Source: Metabacillus halosaccharovorans (lineage in GTDB: Bacteria; Bacillota; Bacilli; Bacillales; Bacillaceae). Taken from it: DNA of 64,000 nt. The stretch spans positions 2,829,977 through 2,893,976 of the forward strand of contig NZ_KV917371.1 of NCBI RefSeq assembly GCF_002019635.1. The letters are read 5' to 3'. A program made the position numbers and the translations under genes. Shown piece by piece: positions 1 through 11,964 of the stretch (positions within the stretch are counted from its first letter, which is position 1; the number at the start of each line of letters is the position of its first letter). Under the pieces are notes generated by a model. That model was not told the origin of the DNA. It was given only the letters and a program-made list of their open reading frames with translations, and ran no database searches.

Positions 1-1251
1 CATCGTAGAATAGCCTTACTATTATCAATCATTCCGGGCCTTGGCCAATTCTATAATAAGCAATGGATAAAAGGTCTTATGTTCCTTATTCTTGGGGTGT
101 CGTTCTTTGTTGTATTCGGAGATCTGTTGAATATGGGATTTTGGGGCTTATTTACGTTAGGTAAAGAGGTGCCGCGTGATAACTCTGTGTTTCTTTTAGC
201 AGAGGGGATTATCGCATTGATTGTTACATGCTTTGGTCTAGCTGTTTATTATCTTAACTTACGTGACGCGTTTAGAAATGGTAAATTACGTGATGAAAAC
301 AAAGGTTTAAGTTCTTTGAAAGAGCAGTACCATAATCTGATTTCACAAGGATATCCTTATGTGATTAGTGGTCCATCTTTGTTTATCTTAATCTTTGCGG
401 TTATTTTCCCTATTCTATTTAGTTTTGCATTAGCATTTACAAACTACGACTTATATCACTCTCCACCTGCTAATCTAGCTGATTGGGTAGGCTTGCAAAC
501 CTTTGCTGAAATTTTCACAGTAGATATTTGGCGTGCAACGTTCTTTGATGTATTAGCTTGGACAGTTATTTGGACGCTGGTAGCTTCTACACTTCAGGTT
601 AGCTTAGGTGTTTTCCTTGCAGTATTAGTGAATCAAAAAGAAATCCGTTTTAAAAGATTCTTCCGTACAATCTTAGTGTTGCCTTGGGCAGTACCTGGAT
701 TTGTAACCATCTTAATTTTTGCCGGTTTATTTAATGATAGCTTTGGTGCAGTGAATAACGACATTCTTGCTGCATTTGGAATCGATGCAATTCCATGGTT
801 AACAGATGCAAACTGGTCAAGAGTAGCCCTTATCCTAATGCAGGGATGGTTGGGTTTCCCTTATATTTTTATAGTAACAACTGGCGTCCTTCAATCAATA
901 CCTGATGATTTATATGAGGCGGCAACAATTGATGGAGCATCAATGTTCGCGAAATTTAAAAATATTACATTGCCAATGATTTTAATCGCTATGGCACCAA
1001 TTATTATTACGCAATATACCTTTAACTTTAATAACTTCAATATTATTTATCTATTCAATGGCGGAGGTCCTGCGGTTCCTGGATCAACAGCTGGTGGAAC
1101 AGATATATTAGTTTCTTGGATTTACAAATTGACGATGCAGTCAAGTCAATATTCTTTAGCAGCAGCATTAACAATTCTTTTATCAGTCTTTGTCATTGCG
1201 ATCGCACTATGGCAATTCAGAAGAACCAATTCATTTAAAGAGGGGGCTTAA
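1..1251 (+). CDS. ganP: Galactan/galacto-oligosaccharide ABC transporter permease (MalF-type), 5' end cut by window
   Basis: The frame is open from base 1 with no stop, so the gene begins upstream; the first internal ATG (79) lies inside a membrane helix and is not the start. The visible part (416 codons) has about eight hydrophobic segments and the binding-protein-dependent permease loop EAATIDGASMFAKFKNITLP near its C-terminal third, which docks the ATPase. Length is close to B. subtilis GanP (418 aa). It ends directly against ganQ and is followed by GH42 and GH53 genes, which makes galactan-derived oligosaccharides the likely substrate. The binding protein should lie upstream; no ATPase is local, so a shared MsmX-like ATPase is expected. 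Function from family and context. Confidence 0.9.
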   Translation, partial: HRRIALLLSIIPGLGQFYNKQWIKGLMFLILGVSFFVVFGDLLNMGFWGLFTLGKEVPRDNSVFLLAEGIIALIVTCFGLAVYYLNLRDAFRNGKLRDENKGLSSLKEQYHNLISQGYPYVISGPSLFILIFAVIFPILFSFALAFTNYDLYHSPPANLADWVGLQTFAEIFTVDIWRATFFDVLAWTVIWTLVASTLQVSLGVFLAVLVNQKEIRFKRFFRTILVLPWAVPGFVTILIFAGLFNDSFGAVNNDILAAFGIDAIPWLTDANWSRVALILMQGWLGFPYIFIVTTGVLQSIPDDLYEAATIDGASMFAKFKNITLPMILIAMAPIIITQYTFNFNNFNIIYLFNGGGPAVPGSTAGGTDILVSWIYKLTMQSSQYSLAAALTILLSVFVIAIALWQFRRTNSFKEGA

Positions 1252-2106
1252 GTGATGCTGACAAACATGAAGAGAAAAAAATCGATCAGTCTCCTAATTT
1301 CATATACAATTTTAGCATTTATGGCTGTTATCATCATTTATCCCTTACTTTGGACAATTGGTGCAAGCTTCAATCCTGGGAATAGTTTAATTAGTACATC
1401 AATCATACCGAAAAATCCGACTCTGGATCACTATAAAGAATTATTTGCAGGAAAAGAAAGCTTGCAATATGGACAGTGGTATTTAAATTCCTTGAAAATT
1501 AGTGTCTTTACAATGATTGGAACGATTCTAAGTGTTTCATTTACTGCATATGCCTTTTCTCGCTTCCGTTTTAAAGGAAGAAAAAATGCATTGACACTAT
1601 TTTTATTGTTGCAAATGATTCCGCAATTTTCAGCTTTAATTGCGTTATTTGTCCTTGCGCAGATTTTAGGAATGATGAATAGCCATTGGTTATTAATTCT
1701 TCTATATATCGGTGGGCAAATCCCAATGAATACGTATTTGATGAAGGGCTATATGGATTCGATTCCAAGGGATTTAGATGAAAGTGCCATGATCGATGGG
1801 GCAAGCAATACAAGAATTTTCTGGCAAATTATTATGCCATTATCAAGACCAATGATAGCAGTAGTTGCGATGAATGGATTTACTGGCCCATTAGGAGATT
1901 TCGTTCTCTCTTCTACCATTTTGAGATCTCCCGAAGCTTATACATTACCGATCGGTTTATATAACTTAGTTAACGATGTAATGGGAGCAAGCTATACGAC
2001 GTTTGCGGCAGGAGCAATTTTAATCAGTATTCCAATCGCCATTATCTTTATCCTTTTACAAAAGAACTTTGTATCAGGTTTAACAGCAGGTGGAACAAAA
2101 GGATAA
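1252..2106 (+). CDS. ganQ: Galactan/galacto-oligosaccharide ABC transporter permease (MalG-type)
   Basis: A 284-residue integral membrane protein with six predicted helices and the permease EAA loop (DESAMIDGASNTRIFWQIIM). It is the usual second permease partner of a MalF-type subunit. The coding sequence starts right after the stop of the preceding permease; GTG 1252 and ATG 1255 are both possible, with AGGGGG about seven bases upstream, so the two genes are translationally coupled. B. subtilis GanQ has about the same length. Together with ganP it forms the channel importing galacto-oligosaccharides that the downstream intracellular GH42 enzyme can cleave. Confidence 0.9.
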   Translation: MMLTNMKRKKSISLLISYTILAFMAVIIIYPLLWTIGASFNPGNSLISTSIIPKNPTLDHYKELFAGKESLQYGQWYLNSLKISVFTMIGTILSVSFTAYAFSRFRFKGRKNALTLFLLLQMIPQFSALIALFVLAQILGMMNSHWLLILLYIGGQIPMNTYLMKGYMDSIPRDLDESAMIDGASNTRIFWQIIMPLSRPMIAVVAMNGFTGPLGDFVLSSTILRSPEAYTLPIGLYNLVNDVMGASYTTFAAGAILISIPIAIIFILLQKNFVSGLTAGGTKG

Positions 2107-2133
2107 GAAATTTCTTTTTAGAGGGAGAGAATT

Positions 2134-4194
2134 ATGTCAAAGGTTGAAAAGACTTATACAACAAAAGCAAACTTTATGCTTCACGGCGGAGATTATAACC
2201 CTGATCAATGGTTAGATAGACCTGATATCTTAGCAGATGATATTGAGTTGATGAAGCTTTCACATACAAATACATTTTCTGTCGGTATCTTTGCATGGAG
2301 TGCACTCGAACCGGAAGAAGGAGTTTATAACTTTGAATGGTTAGACCAAATTTTTGAAAATATCCTTGGTATTGGAGGTCGGGTCATCTTAGCTACTCCA
2401 AGTGGTGCCCGTCCTGCTTGGATGTCTCAGAAATATCCTGAGGTTCTACGTGTGAATGGCAGCAGAGTGAAACAGCTTCATGGCGGAAGACATAATCACT
2501 GTTTTACGTCTGAAGTTTATCGTGAGAAAACCGGGCAAATGAATCGTCTGTTAGCTGAAAGGTACGGTAATCATCCAGGCTTGTTAATGTGGCATATCTC
2601 AAATGAATATGGTGGCGAATGTCATTGTCATAAGTGTCAACGTGCTTTTCGCAATTGGCTAAAAGAAAAATATAACAATGACCTTAAAGCATTAAACGAT
2701 GCATGGTGGGGCCCCTTCTGGAGTCATACGTACAGTGATTGGTCACAAATTGAATCACCGTCTCCTATTGGTGAAAGTGCTGTGCATGGCTTGAATTTAG
2801 ATTGGCGTCGATTTGTAACAGATCAAACAATCGATTTTTATAAAAATGAAATTGTGCCGTTAAGAGAGATCACACCACAAATTCCGATCACAACAAACTT
2901 TATGGCTGATACATTTGACCTGATTCCGTTTCAATCACTTGATTATAGTAAGTTTGCTAAACATCTGGATGTCATCAGCTGGGATGCCTATCCTGCTTGG
3001 CATAATGACTGGGAAAGCACAGCAGATTTAGCTATGAAAGTAGGCTTTATTAATGATTTATACAGAAGCCTAAAGCAACAGCCGTTCTTATTAATGGAAT
3101 CAACGCCAAGTGGTGTAAACTGGCATGAAGTGAATAAAGCGAAACGTCCGGGAATGCATTTGCTCTCATCTATGCAAATGATTTCACATGGCTCGGATAG
3201 TATATTGTATTTCCAATGGAGAAAGTCACGCGGTTCATCCGAAAAATTCCACGGTGCTGTTGTTGATCATGACAATAGCTCAGAAAACCGTGTATTTAAA
3301 GAGGTAGCAAAGGTTGGGCAGACGTTAGAAAAGTTATCTGATATTGTTGGGACAAACCGTCCTGCAGATGTTGCCATTCTTTATGATTGGGAAAGCAATT
3401 GGGCTATCAACGATGCTCAAGGATATGGTTTAAAATCAAAGCAGTATCCACAAACATTACAGCAGCATTATCGTCCATTCTGGGAAAAGGATATCCCTGT
3501 GGATGTTATTACAAAGGAACAGGATTTTGCTGATTATAAATTGTTAATTGTTCCGATGCTCTATTTAGTAAGTGAAGAAACAATTTCTCGTTTGAAAACA
3601 TTTGTACAAAATGGCGGAAAATTAGTCATGACCTATATTAGCGGTATTGTGAATGAGCATGATCTCACATACTTAGGTGGATGGCACAAAGACTTACAAG
3701 AGATATTCGGAATGAAGCCTGTTGAAACAGACACGCTATATCCAAAGGATCGTAACCGAGTCACATATCGTAATCAGTCATACGAGTTGAAGGATTATGC
3801 AACTGTCATTGATGTGAATACAGCAACTGTAGATGGAACATATAAAGATGATTTCTATGCAAAAACACCTGCTGTAACGAGCCACAACTTTGGTGAAGGT
3901 GAGTCCTACTATATTGGCGGACGATTAGACCATCAATTCCATCATGACTTTTACCAAGAGCTAATAGATGAGCTTCAGCTTAAACCTGTTCATACAGTAA
4001 AACATGGTAAAGGTGTATCTGTACAAGTAAGGCAGGCACCTGAAAGTGATTACCTGTTTGTGATGAACTTTACTGAGGAGAAACAACCTATCAGTCTTGA
4101 TTATAAAGTTAAGGACTTGGTAAGTGGTGAAGAAGTCACAGGTGATCTGACACTTGATGTATATGAAGTTAGAATCCTGGAAAAATCAAAGTAA
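2134..4194 (+). CDS. ganA: Beta-galactosidase, glycoside hydrolase family 42
   Basis: Cytoplasmic GH42 enzyme (686 aa, no signal peptide) releasing galactose from imported beta-1,4-galacto-oligosaccharides. Glu158 in HISNEYGG is the expected acid/base and Glu322 in LLMESTPSGVNW the nucleophile. Cys123, Cys163, Cys165 and Cys168 form the zinc-type cluster typical of GH42 (ECHCHKC). The TIM barrel covers roughly residues 10-380, followed by the trimerisation (Rossmann-like) and C-terminal beta domains; length is normal. The start has GAGGGAGAG just upstream. It sits 27 bp after the permease pair, in the order seen in B. subtilis ganSPQAB, so it is probably co-transcribed. Confidence 0.95.
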   Translation: MSKVEKTYTTKANFMLHGGDYNPDQWLDRPDILADDIELMKLSHTNTFSVGIFAWSALEPEEGVYNFEWLDQIFENILGIGGRVILATPSGARPAWMSQKYPEVLRVNGSRVKQLHGGRHNHCFTSEVYREKTGQMNRLLAERYGNHPGLLMWHISNEYGGECHCHKCQRAFRNWLKEKYNNDLKALNDAWWGPFWSHTYSDWSQIESPSPIGESAVHGLNLDWRRFVTDQTIDFYKNEIVPLREITPQIPITTNFMADTFDLIPFQSLDYSKFAKHLDVISWDAYPAWHNDWESTADLAMKVGFINDLYRSLKQQPFLLMESTPSGVNWHEVNKAKRPGMHLLSSMQMISHGSDSILYFQWRKSRGSSEKFHGAVVDHDNSSENRVFKEVAKVGQTLEKLSDIVGTNRPADVAILYDWESNWAINDAQGYGLKSKQYPQTLQQHYRPFWEKDIPVDVITKEQDFADYKLLIVPMLYLVSEETISRLKTFVQNGGKLVMTYISGIVNEHDLTYLGGWHKDLQEIFGMKPVETDTLYPKDRNRVTYRNQSYELKDYATVIDVNTATVDGTYKDDFYAKTPAVTSHNFGEGESYYIGGRLDHQFHHDFYQELIDELQLKPVHTVKHGKGVSVQVRQAPESDYLFVMNFTEEKQPISLDYKVKDLVSGEEVTGDLTLDVYEVRILEKSK

Positions 4195-4219
4195 AACGAA
4201 ATAAAACAACAAAAGAGAG

Positions 4220-4242
4220 CGAGAATGACTTGATCATTCTCG
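4220..4242 (+). terminator. Hairpin between ganA and the galactanase gene, weak T-tract
   Basis: CGAGAATGA and TCATTCTCG form a perfect 9-bp stem with a 5-nt loop. It is followed by a pyrimidine-rich stretch rather than a clean run of T, so it may be a partial terminator or an mRNA-stabilising hairpin that lowers expression of the following gene. Confidence 0.5.
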
Positions 4243-4326
4243 TCCTTCTCTATGCCTTAATTTCATCATTGTTGAGCACATTCAAGGAAGCGCTTACCAT
4301 TAACTGATAGTTTACTAGGGAGATGA

Positions 4327-7080
<2,754 letters not shown>

Positions 7081-7092
7081 AAGTGAATATAT

Positions 7093-7137
7093 AAAAGGGA
7101 TTGTCTGTAAAGACTATCCCTTTTATACTTGTTTTTA
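7093..7137 (+). terminator. Intrinsic terminator after the galactanase gene
   Basis: AAAAGGGAT pairs with ATCCCTTTT, extended by an inner GTC/GAC after one mismatch, loop TGTAAA, followed by a T-rich stretch. It closes the galactan operon. Confidence 0.8.
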
Positions 7138-7202
7138 ATTTAGAGTATTGTGTTTAGCAGGTTTTTAACCCAGCAACAGCATTTTTTTTCTATAGATGAG
7201 GA

Positions 7203-7222
7203 TATTGTATTGTATTGTATTG
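7203..7222 (+). repeat. Four tandem TATTG pentamers
   Basis: Four perfect consecutive copies of TATTG lie about 70 bp upstream of the TTG start of the cation antiporter gene, in its promoter region. This is a small slippage-prone tract; whether it affects expression cannot be told. Confidence 0.6.
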
Positions 7223-7292
7223 TGTATTTGGCCTAAAGAGTTGGTATGCTAATCATAGACACTTCTCTATATAAAGAAGGAGGTACGAAAAA

Positions 7293-8258
7293 TTGTCATA
7301 TTTACTGCTATTGTTGGGAATTGTCTTACTGATAAAAGGTGCTGATTACTTCGTTGATGGTGCATCCAGCATTGCACGGACCCTGCATGTTTCACCAATG
7401 TTAATTGGGTTAACCATTGTTGCGTTTGGAACTAGCTCACCTGAGGCAACTGTAAGTATAATTGCAGCTGTTGAGGGAAATGCGGGTGTTGCTATTGGAA
7501 ATGTTGTAGGAAGTAATATATTCAACATTACCTTTGTTGTTGGAATAACAGCACTTTTGAATCCGTTAAAAGTAGAAAATGAAACGATTCGAAAGGAAAT
7601 ACCTTTTACTTTATTAGCAAGCGTGACCTTACTTGTATTAATAAGCGACATGACGCTTCAATTCTTTGTGGTGAATTCTATTACTAGAAGTGATGGTCTT
7701 GTTTTTCTACTCATCTTTGCTGTGTTTATGTATTACATTTTTGAGGTAGCTAAAAATAGCCGAGATAAAATCAAAGAAGAAAGTGGTACGGATGAGAGAG
7801 CTGTTTCAACTTCATGGATAAAAAAACTCATATTTACTGTGGGAGGATTGTTGGCTATTATATTTGGTGGTGATTTGGTTGTGGATAACGCAACTGTTAT
7901 TGCCTATTCTTTTGGTATGAGTGAAACGTTAGTGGGACTAACGATAGTAGCTGTCGGTACATCACTCCCGGAGTTAATTACCTCCATAACTGCTGCAGTT
8001 AAAAAGGAAAGTGACATTGCCTTAGGAAATATTGTAGGAAGCAATATTTTTAATATATTATTTGTTTTAGGGGTATCTTCAGTTATTTCACCTTTAGCTG
8101 TTGATAGTAAGATATTTATTGACGTCATACTAATGATTATCCTTACAATCATTTTGCTCATTTTCTCAAGAACCAGCTTTCAAGTTGGAAGACGGGAAGG
8201 TAGCTTTTTAGTTGTTGCTTATCTCATATATATGGCATATATCATTGTGCGAAATTAA
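7293..8258 (+). CDS. Calcium/sodium (cation) antiporter, CaCA family, YrbG-like
   Basis: 321-residue membrane protein made of two homologous halves of about five helices each. Each half carries the CaCA alpha-repeat: GTSSPEATVS plus GNVVGSNIFNI in the first, and GTSLPELITS plus GNIVGSNIFNI in the second. The acidic residues in these repeats bind the exchanged cation in the family. Start is TTG 7293, supported by a strong AAGGAGG at 7277-7283. It is monocistronic, between two terminators. Family assignment is firm; the true ion (Ca2+, Na+, K+) cannot be read from sequence. Confidence 0.92.
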   Translation: MSYLLLLLGIVLLIKGADYFVDGASSIARTLHVSPMLIGLTIVAFGTSSPEATVSIIAAVEGNAGVAIGNVVGSNIFNITFVVGITALLNPLKVENETIRKEIPFTLLASVTLLVLISDMTLQFFVVNSITRSDGLVFLLIFAVFMYYIFEVAKNSRDKIKEESGTDERAVSTSWIKKLIFTVGGLLAIIFGGDLVVDNATVIAYSFGMSETLVGLTIVAVGTSLPELITSITAAVKKESDIALGNIVGSNIFNILFVLGVSSVISPLAVDSKIFIDVILMIILTIILLIFSRTSFQVGRREGSFLVVAYLIYMAYIIVRN

Positions 8259-8278
8259 TGAGTTTTTTTAATTATAGG

Positions 8279-8307
8279 AAGGCTGTCACAAAATGTGACA
8301 GCCTTTT
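8279..8307 (+). terminator. Intrinsic terminator after the cation antiporter
   Basis: Perfect 12-bp stem AAGGCTGTCACA / TGTGACAGCCTT with AAA loop and short T-tract. The remaining gap up to 8502 holds only AT-rich promoter-like sequence. Confidence 0.85.
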
Positions 8308-8502
8308 AGTGCTTTTTACATTTAATAAAAAGAAGAAACCGCCAGCAATTTTTAACCTTTATATTTCTGAAAAGCACCTTTAAAAGATTAATAGATAGGT
8401 AGATACTCTCACATAGAGTTTATTAAATTTTTCCAATTGGGATATAATTCTAGTTCAAATATGCTATGATGAAAGAAAAATCTAGGTGAAGAGGATAACG
8501 GG

Positions 8503-9738
8503 ATGAATCGATCAGGACAAATTATTCTGGTGTTAATATCGGTATTATTTACAGCCTATCAAACAGTTATGGAACAGGAACCATTTTTTACAGTGGATTT
8601 TTTTATTTTTACCATTATTGCATTTTTCGTAGGAAGACAGTATGACTTAGCTAGATTTTATGCAAAAAACGCAAAGCTAAAGGATGAAAGCTATAAAAAG
8701 CTAATTGATTCATTTCCGGAATCGATTATTATTCATGATAATTTTAAAATTTGTTATGTGAACTATGCAGCTGTGAAGATGATAGGGGCTGGAAGTAGAG
8801 AAGATTTGATTTATCGTTCAATCCTGGACTTTATTGTTCCAAAGTACATGGGACGTGCTGAAGAAAGAATTAAAATGATTAAAAAGAAGAATTCTCCATT
8901 GAGTTGCATTGAATATGAATTAATGCGAGGTGATGGAACAACATTTTTCTTTGAAGGTTCATCAATGAACATCTCGTACGGAAAAAGTGAAGCAATCTTA
9001 ACAATTGGTAAGGATATTACAGAAAAGAGGGAACAAACAGAAAAGCTGCTGCTAAAGTCTGAAAAACTGGCGTTGTTAGGTCAAATGGCAGCTGGAATTG
9101 CCCATGAAATTCGAAATCCGCTTACATCCATAAAGGGATTTATTCAATTGTTTAAATCAAACCATCTACAAGAAGAATATTATAATATTGTGTTGTCAGA
9201 GCTTGATCGTATTAATGCAATAGTCGGGGAATTCCTTGTTCTTTCCAAACCAAGTGCCTCCATATTTGTTGAAAAGGATCTTAATGAGCTAATTAAAGAT
9301 GTGATTACGTTAATGAGTACACAATCCATATTAAATAATGTGCAAATCTTTTCGGAGGTTGACTCGGATTTACCTATGATTTGTTGTGAGGAAGCACAAT
9401 TAAAGCAAGTGTTTTTGAATCTGTTTAAAAATGCAATTGAAGCGATGCCTAATGGAGGAAATATCTATCTGAAGATGAAGGGAAATGAAAAGGGTACTAT
9501 TGTTATTCAGGTAATTGATGAGGGGGTAGGTATTCCTCCTGAGCGAATTCCTACACTAGGTGAACCGTTTTATACCACGAAAGAAAAAGGAACCGGATTA
9601 GGACTCATGACCTGTTATAAGATCATTGAATCACATAAGGGACAGTTATCGATACATAGCGAAGTAAACAAAGGAACAACAATAGAAATCGTGATCCCTA
9701 CAATGACACAACCGCTATTAAAAAGGGAATTTGTATAA
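8503..9738 (+). CDS. PAS-domain sensor histidine kinase, sporulation-kinase type, orphan
   Basis: Membrane-bound histidine kinase of 411 aa. Two N-terminal hydrophobic segments (about 7-22 and 28-45) are followed by a PAS domain (about 62-175), the dimerisation/phosphoacceptor domain with His201 in AGIAHEIRNPLTSIKGF, and an ATPase domain with N box (NLFKNAIEAM), G1 (DEGVGIP) and G2 (GTGLGL). The H-box is very close to those of the Bacillus sporulation kinases (KinA-E), which phosphorylate Spo0F. No response regulator is adjacent, as for those kinases. Phosphorelay input is therefore inferred; the ligand sensed by the PAS domain is unknown. Confidence 0.88.
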   Translation: MNRSGQIILVLISVLFTAYQTVMEQEPFFTVDFFIFTIIAFFVGRQYDLARFYAKNAKLKDESYKKLIDSFPESIIIHDNFKICYVNYAAVKMIGAGSREDLIYRSILDFIVPKYMGRAEERIKMIKKKNSPLSCIEYELMRGDGTTFFFEGSSMNISYGKSEAILTIGKDITEKREQTEKLLLKSEKLALLGQMAAGIAHEIRNPLTSIKGFIQLFKSNHLQEEYYNIVLSELDRINAIVGEFLVLSKPSASIFVEKDLNELIKDVITLMSTQSILNNVQIFSEVDSDLPMICCEEAQLKQVFLNLFKNAIEAMPNGGNIYLKMKGNEKGTIVIQVIDEGVGIPPERIPTLGEPFYTTKEKGTGLGLMTCYKIIESHKGQLSIHSEVNKGTTIEIVIPTMTQPLLKREFV

Positions 9739-9776
9739 AATAACCTCATAGATAAGAATCTATGAGGTTATTTTTG
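9738..9776. terminator. Bidirectional terminator between the kinase and ypiB-like genes
   Basis: A perfect 16-bp stem (AAATAACCTCATAGAT with its complement, loop AAGA) has T-runs on the right for the plus strand and A-runs on the left, serving both convergent genes; it overlaps the end of the minus-strand gene. Confidence 0.9.
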
Positions 9777-10289
9777 TATCTCCTTCAGTTTTTTAACTAA
9801 CTCATGGAAAAGCTCTTCGTTTCGATCATCAAGTGCCTTATTAATTTGACTTTTTAGTAAAGCAATTTCAACAACAAGGTCGGTAGCTTTTGCGTCTTTT
9901 TCAGATTGCTCAAATTGTTTGATAGAATGAATGCGATGTGTTTCAACAAGTTGTGTATAACGATGATCAGAATGTTTCCCAAAATAGTGAAGAATAATAA
10001 ATATCTTATCTGTCGGGTTATTCATTAATGATCCAAAAGCTCTTGAAACATCTTCAGTTTTGAAACCATTGGAATAGAAGTGGAAGCCGGGTTCATCAGA
10101 ACTAATACTGGAGATCATGATGGTGCGTTCTTTAGGGTGTACTGACTCGGTAAAAGATAGGTTCTTGAGGAGATGATGATTCTTTTGAATATATTCTATA
10201 AGTCTCCGCGCTTCCTTGTTTTTTAATTGATGATGGTCTAAAAACCATTTTAGAAATTCACCTTTTTTAGTGGTTGATATCCAATTCAT
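9768..10289 (-). CDS. YpiB-like protein (UPF0302 with C-terminal IDEAL domain)
   Basis: 173-residue cytoplasmic protein resembling B. subtilis YpiB (about 179 aa) from MNWISTTKKGEFLKWFLDHH onward; the C-terminus (INKALDDRNEELFHELVKKL) matches the short IDEAL domain. Function in the family is not established. Start ATG 10289 is preferred to an upstream TTG at 10310 because AAGGTGG lies six bases before it and homology begins there. It is flanked by a kinase and a methyltransferase gene rather than the cytochrome bc-complex neighbourhood of B. subtilis ypiB, so it may be an additional paralogue. Confidence 0.8.
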   Translation of the reverse strand: MNWISTTKKGEFLKWFLDHHQLKNKEARRLIEYIQKNHHLLKNLSFTESVHPKERTIMISSISSDEPGFHFYSNGFKTEDVSRAFGSLMNNPTDKIFIILHYFGKHSDHRYTQLVETHRIHSIKQFEQSEKDAKATDLVVEIALLKSQINKALDDRNEELFHELVKKLKEIQK

Positions 10290-10373
10290 TATAGCCCACC
10301 TTACTATCAATCTTTTTTTTTAATACTTTAAGAAAGTTTAACTATATTAAAGGATTAAAGGATAAGAAAAGAC

Positions 10374-10412
10374 ATCGACTTCCGCCATTCTTAGCGGGAA
10401 GTCGTGTTTTTC
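10374..10412 (+). terminator. Terminator-like hairpin in a divergent intergenic region
   Basis: CGACTTCC pairs with GGAAGTCG around a C/G-rich loop and is followed by a run of five T on the plus strand. It lies between a minus-strand gene reading away and the methyltransferase start at 10448, so no co-oriented gene ends here. It could be a leader attenuator for the methyltransferase or end a small transcript. Confidence 0.55.
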
Positions 10413-10447
10413 TAATCATAACACACTGTTGCAAAGGAGAAAAACGA

Positions 10448-11065
10448 ATGGCAGAAAAGACATATGACCGGTTACTTGATATTGATACAGATGATGAACA
10501 AAAGGGATTTCATAAATCCTTTCATTATCACCGGTATGAACCTACTCCATATCAAGGACTGGAACAATTATTTCAGCACTATAAGCTGACAGAAAGTGAT
10601 CGCTTAGTTGATTTTGGTTGTGGCAAGGGGAGGTTGCCAATATTTGTCCATTACTTATTTCACACATCTGTTGTAGGAGTTGAAATGGATCACCTTTTTT
10701 ATGAAAATGCTGTAAAGAACCGTACCAGTTATATCGCGAAAACAAAGAGGAATGGCAATCAGATCATTTTTCATCATTGTTTAGCAGAGGAATATCCAAT
10801 AAACCAAGCAGACAATTGTTTTTATTTTTTTAATCCTTTTTCCGTTCAAATCTTTATGAAAGTAGTCCGTAACATTCTAAAATCGGTTGAAAAAAGAAAC
10901 CGTAATGTCGAATTGATTTTATATTATGCAGCAGAAGACTATCTTTATTATTTGGACAACCAAACTTCTTTCGTATTAAAAGAAGAAGTGAAAATAAATG
11001 GACTATATGAGCATAACGCCAATGAGAGGTTTTTAATTTATCAATTGGAAAGGTATGAAGTCTAA
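10448..11065 (+). CDS. Class I SAM-dependent methyltransferase
   Basis: 205-residue soluble protein with methyltransferase motif I (LVDFGCGKGRLPIF, about residues 54-67) followed by an acidic strand end (VVGVEMD) and a post-motif FNPF segment. The substrate is not recognisable; YFFNPF is an atypical motif IV, so a target amine, oxygen or RNA cannot be assigned. CAAAGGAG lies just ahead of the ATG. It is a single gene downstream of a terminator-like hairpin. Confidence 0.75.
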   Translation: MAEKTYDRLLDIDTDDEQKGFHKSFHYHRYEPTPYQGLEQLFQHYKLTESDRLVDFGCGKGRLPIFVHYLFHTSVVGVEMDHLFYENAVKNRTSYIAKTKRNGNQIIFHHCLAEEYPINQADNCFYFFNPFSVQIFMKVVRNILKSVEKRNRNVELILYYAAEDYLYYLDNQTSFVLKEEVKINGLYEHNANERFLIYQLERYEV

Positions 11066-11137
11066 GAAATGCCGGTACATGTTTACATATTTAATATGAA
11101 ATACTAACAAAAAATTTTGTATTAGGGATGTGTTTTT

Positions 11138-11947
11138 GTGCCTGAATTACCTGAGATGGAAAATTATAAACGGATTTTTGAAAAAAAGCTTGTCGGAAAA
11201 ACCATTCAGTCAGTAGAAGTGACGAGAGAGAAGTCGATTAATAAAGCGGTTCCTGCTTTTATAGATGAAGTAAAAGGGAGAAAGCTAGTTGCAATTGAGA
11301 GACGGGCAAAACATTTGGTGTTTAAATTGGATTCGGGTGGTCATTTATTGCTGCATCTTATGCTGGGAGGACTCATGTATATCGGAAATGAGCAAGACAG
11401 TCCTGATAGAACAAAACAGGTCACTCTCACCTTTGACGACTGCCAATTGTTTTTTATTGGGCTAAGATTAGGGTACCTTCATCTTCTTACTGCTCAAGAG
11501 GTAGAACAGGAATTTCTTGATTTAGGCCCTGAACCTCTCGATCCGGGCTTTCAATTATCAGAATTTGATGAACAGCTTAAAAAGAAACGCGGGACATTAA
11601 AATCGACTCTTGTTAATCAAAAGTTTATTGCTGGTATTGGTAATCATTACTCTGATGAAATCTGTTTTGAAGCAAAATTGTTACCTATGCGAATAGGAGA
11701 TGAACTTTCATCCCGGGAAAGAGCTTCACTATTCCATGCGATCCAAACGATATTAAATAGAGGTTTGACATATGGTGGATATATTGAAATGCCTGTAATT
11801 AAGGGGGACGAGTTAACAGGAAAGTATAATGAATATTGTTATGTTTATGATCGGGAAGGTGAGCCTTGTCCTCGCTGCAAGAATACAATTATAAGAGAAG
11901 AGATTTCTTCAAAAAAATCATTCTTCTGTCCTCAATGTCAGATATGA
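11138..11947 (+). CDS. Fpg/Nei-family DNA glycosylase, divergent from MutM
   Basis: 269 aa. The mature N-terminus PELPEME supplies catalytic Pro and Glu, Lys58 (ERRAKHL) matches the conserved beta-hairpin lysine, the helix-two-turn-helix motif is visible (FIAGIGNHYSDEICFEA) and a C-terminal CX2C-CX2C zinc finger is present. In canonical Fpg the finger carries a GR turn with a phosphate-gripping Arg; here the position reads SSKKSFFCPQC, with Lys instead. This and the GTG start suggest an Fpg-like accessory enzyme rather than the housekeeping MutM, which normally sits near polA. Excision of oxidised bases plus AP-lyase activity is the family role. Confidence 0.85.
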   Translation: MPELPEMENYKRIFEKKLVGKTIQSVEVTREKSINKAVPAFIDEVKGRKLVAIERRAKHLVFKLDSGGHLLLHLMLGGLMYIGNEQDSPDRTKQVTLTFDDCQLFFIGLRLGYLHLLTAQEVEQEFLDLGPEPLDPGFQLSEFDEQLKKKRGTLKSTLVNQKFIAGIGNHYSDEICFEAKLLPMRIGDELSSRERASLFHAIQTILNRGLTYGGYIEMPVIKGDELTGKYNEYCYVYDREGEPCPRCKNTIIREEISSKKSFFCPQCQI

Positions 11948-11964
11948 TGTAGTGCCAATCAACG

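Noticed and set aside
7203..7222. TATTG tandem repeats as a phase-variation switch for the antiporter
   Set aside because: Only four copies, outside the coding region, and 70 bp from the start codon; no matching promoter spacing was seen. Kept only as a repeat feature.
7346..8161. Antisense frames within the cation antiporter gene
   Set aside because: They mirror the repeated codons of the two CaCA halves and have no RBS.
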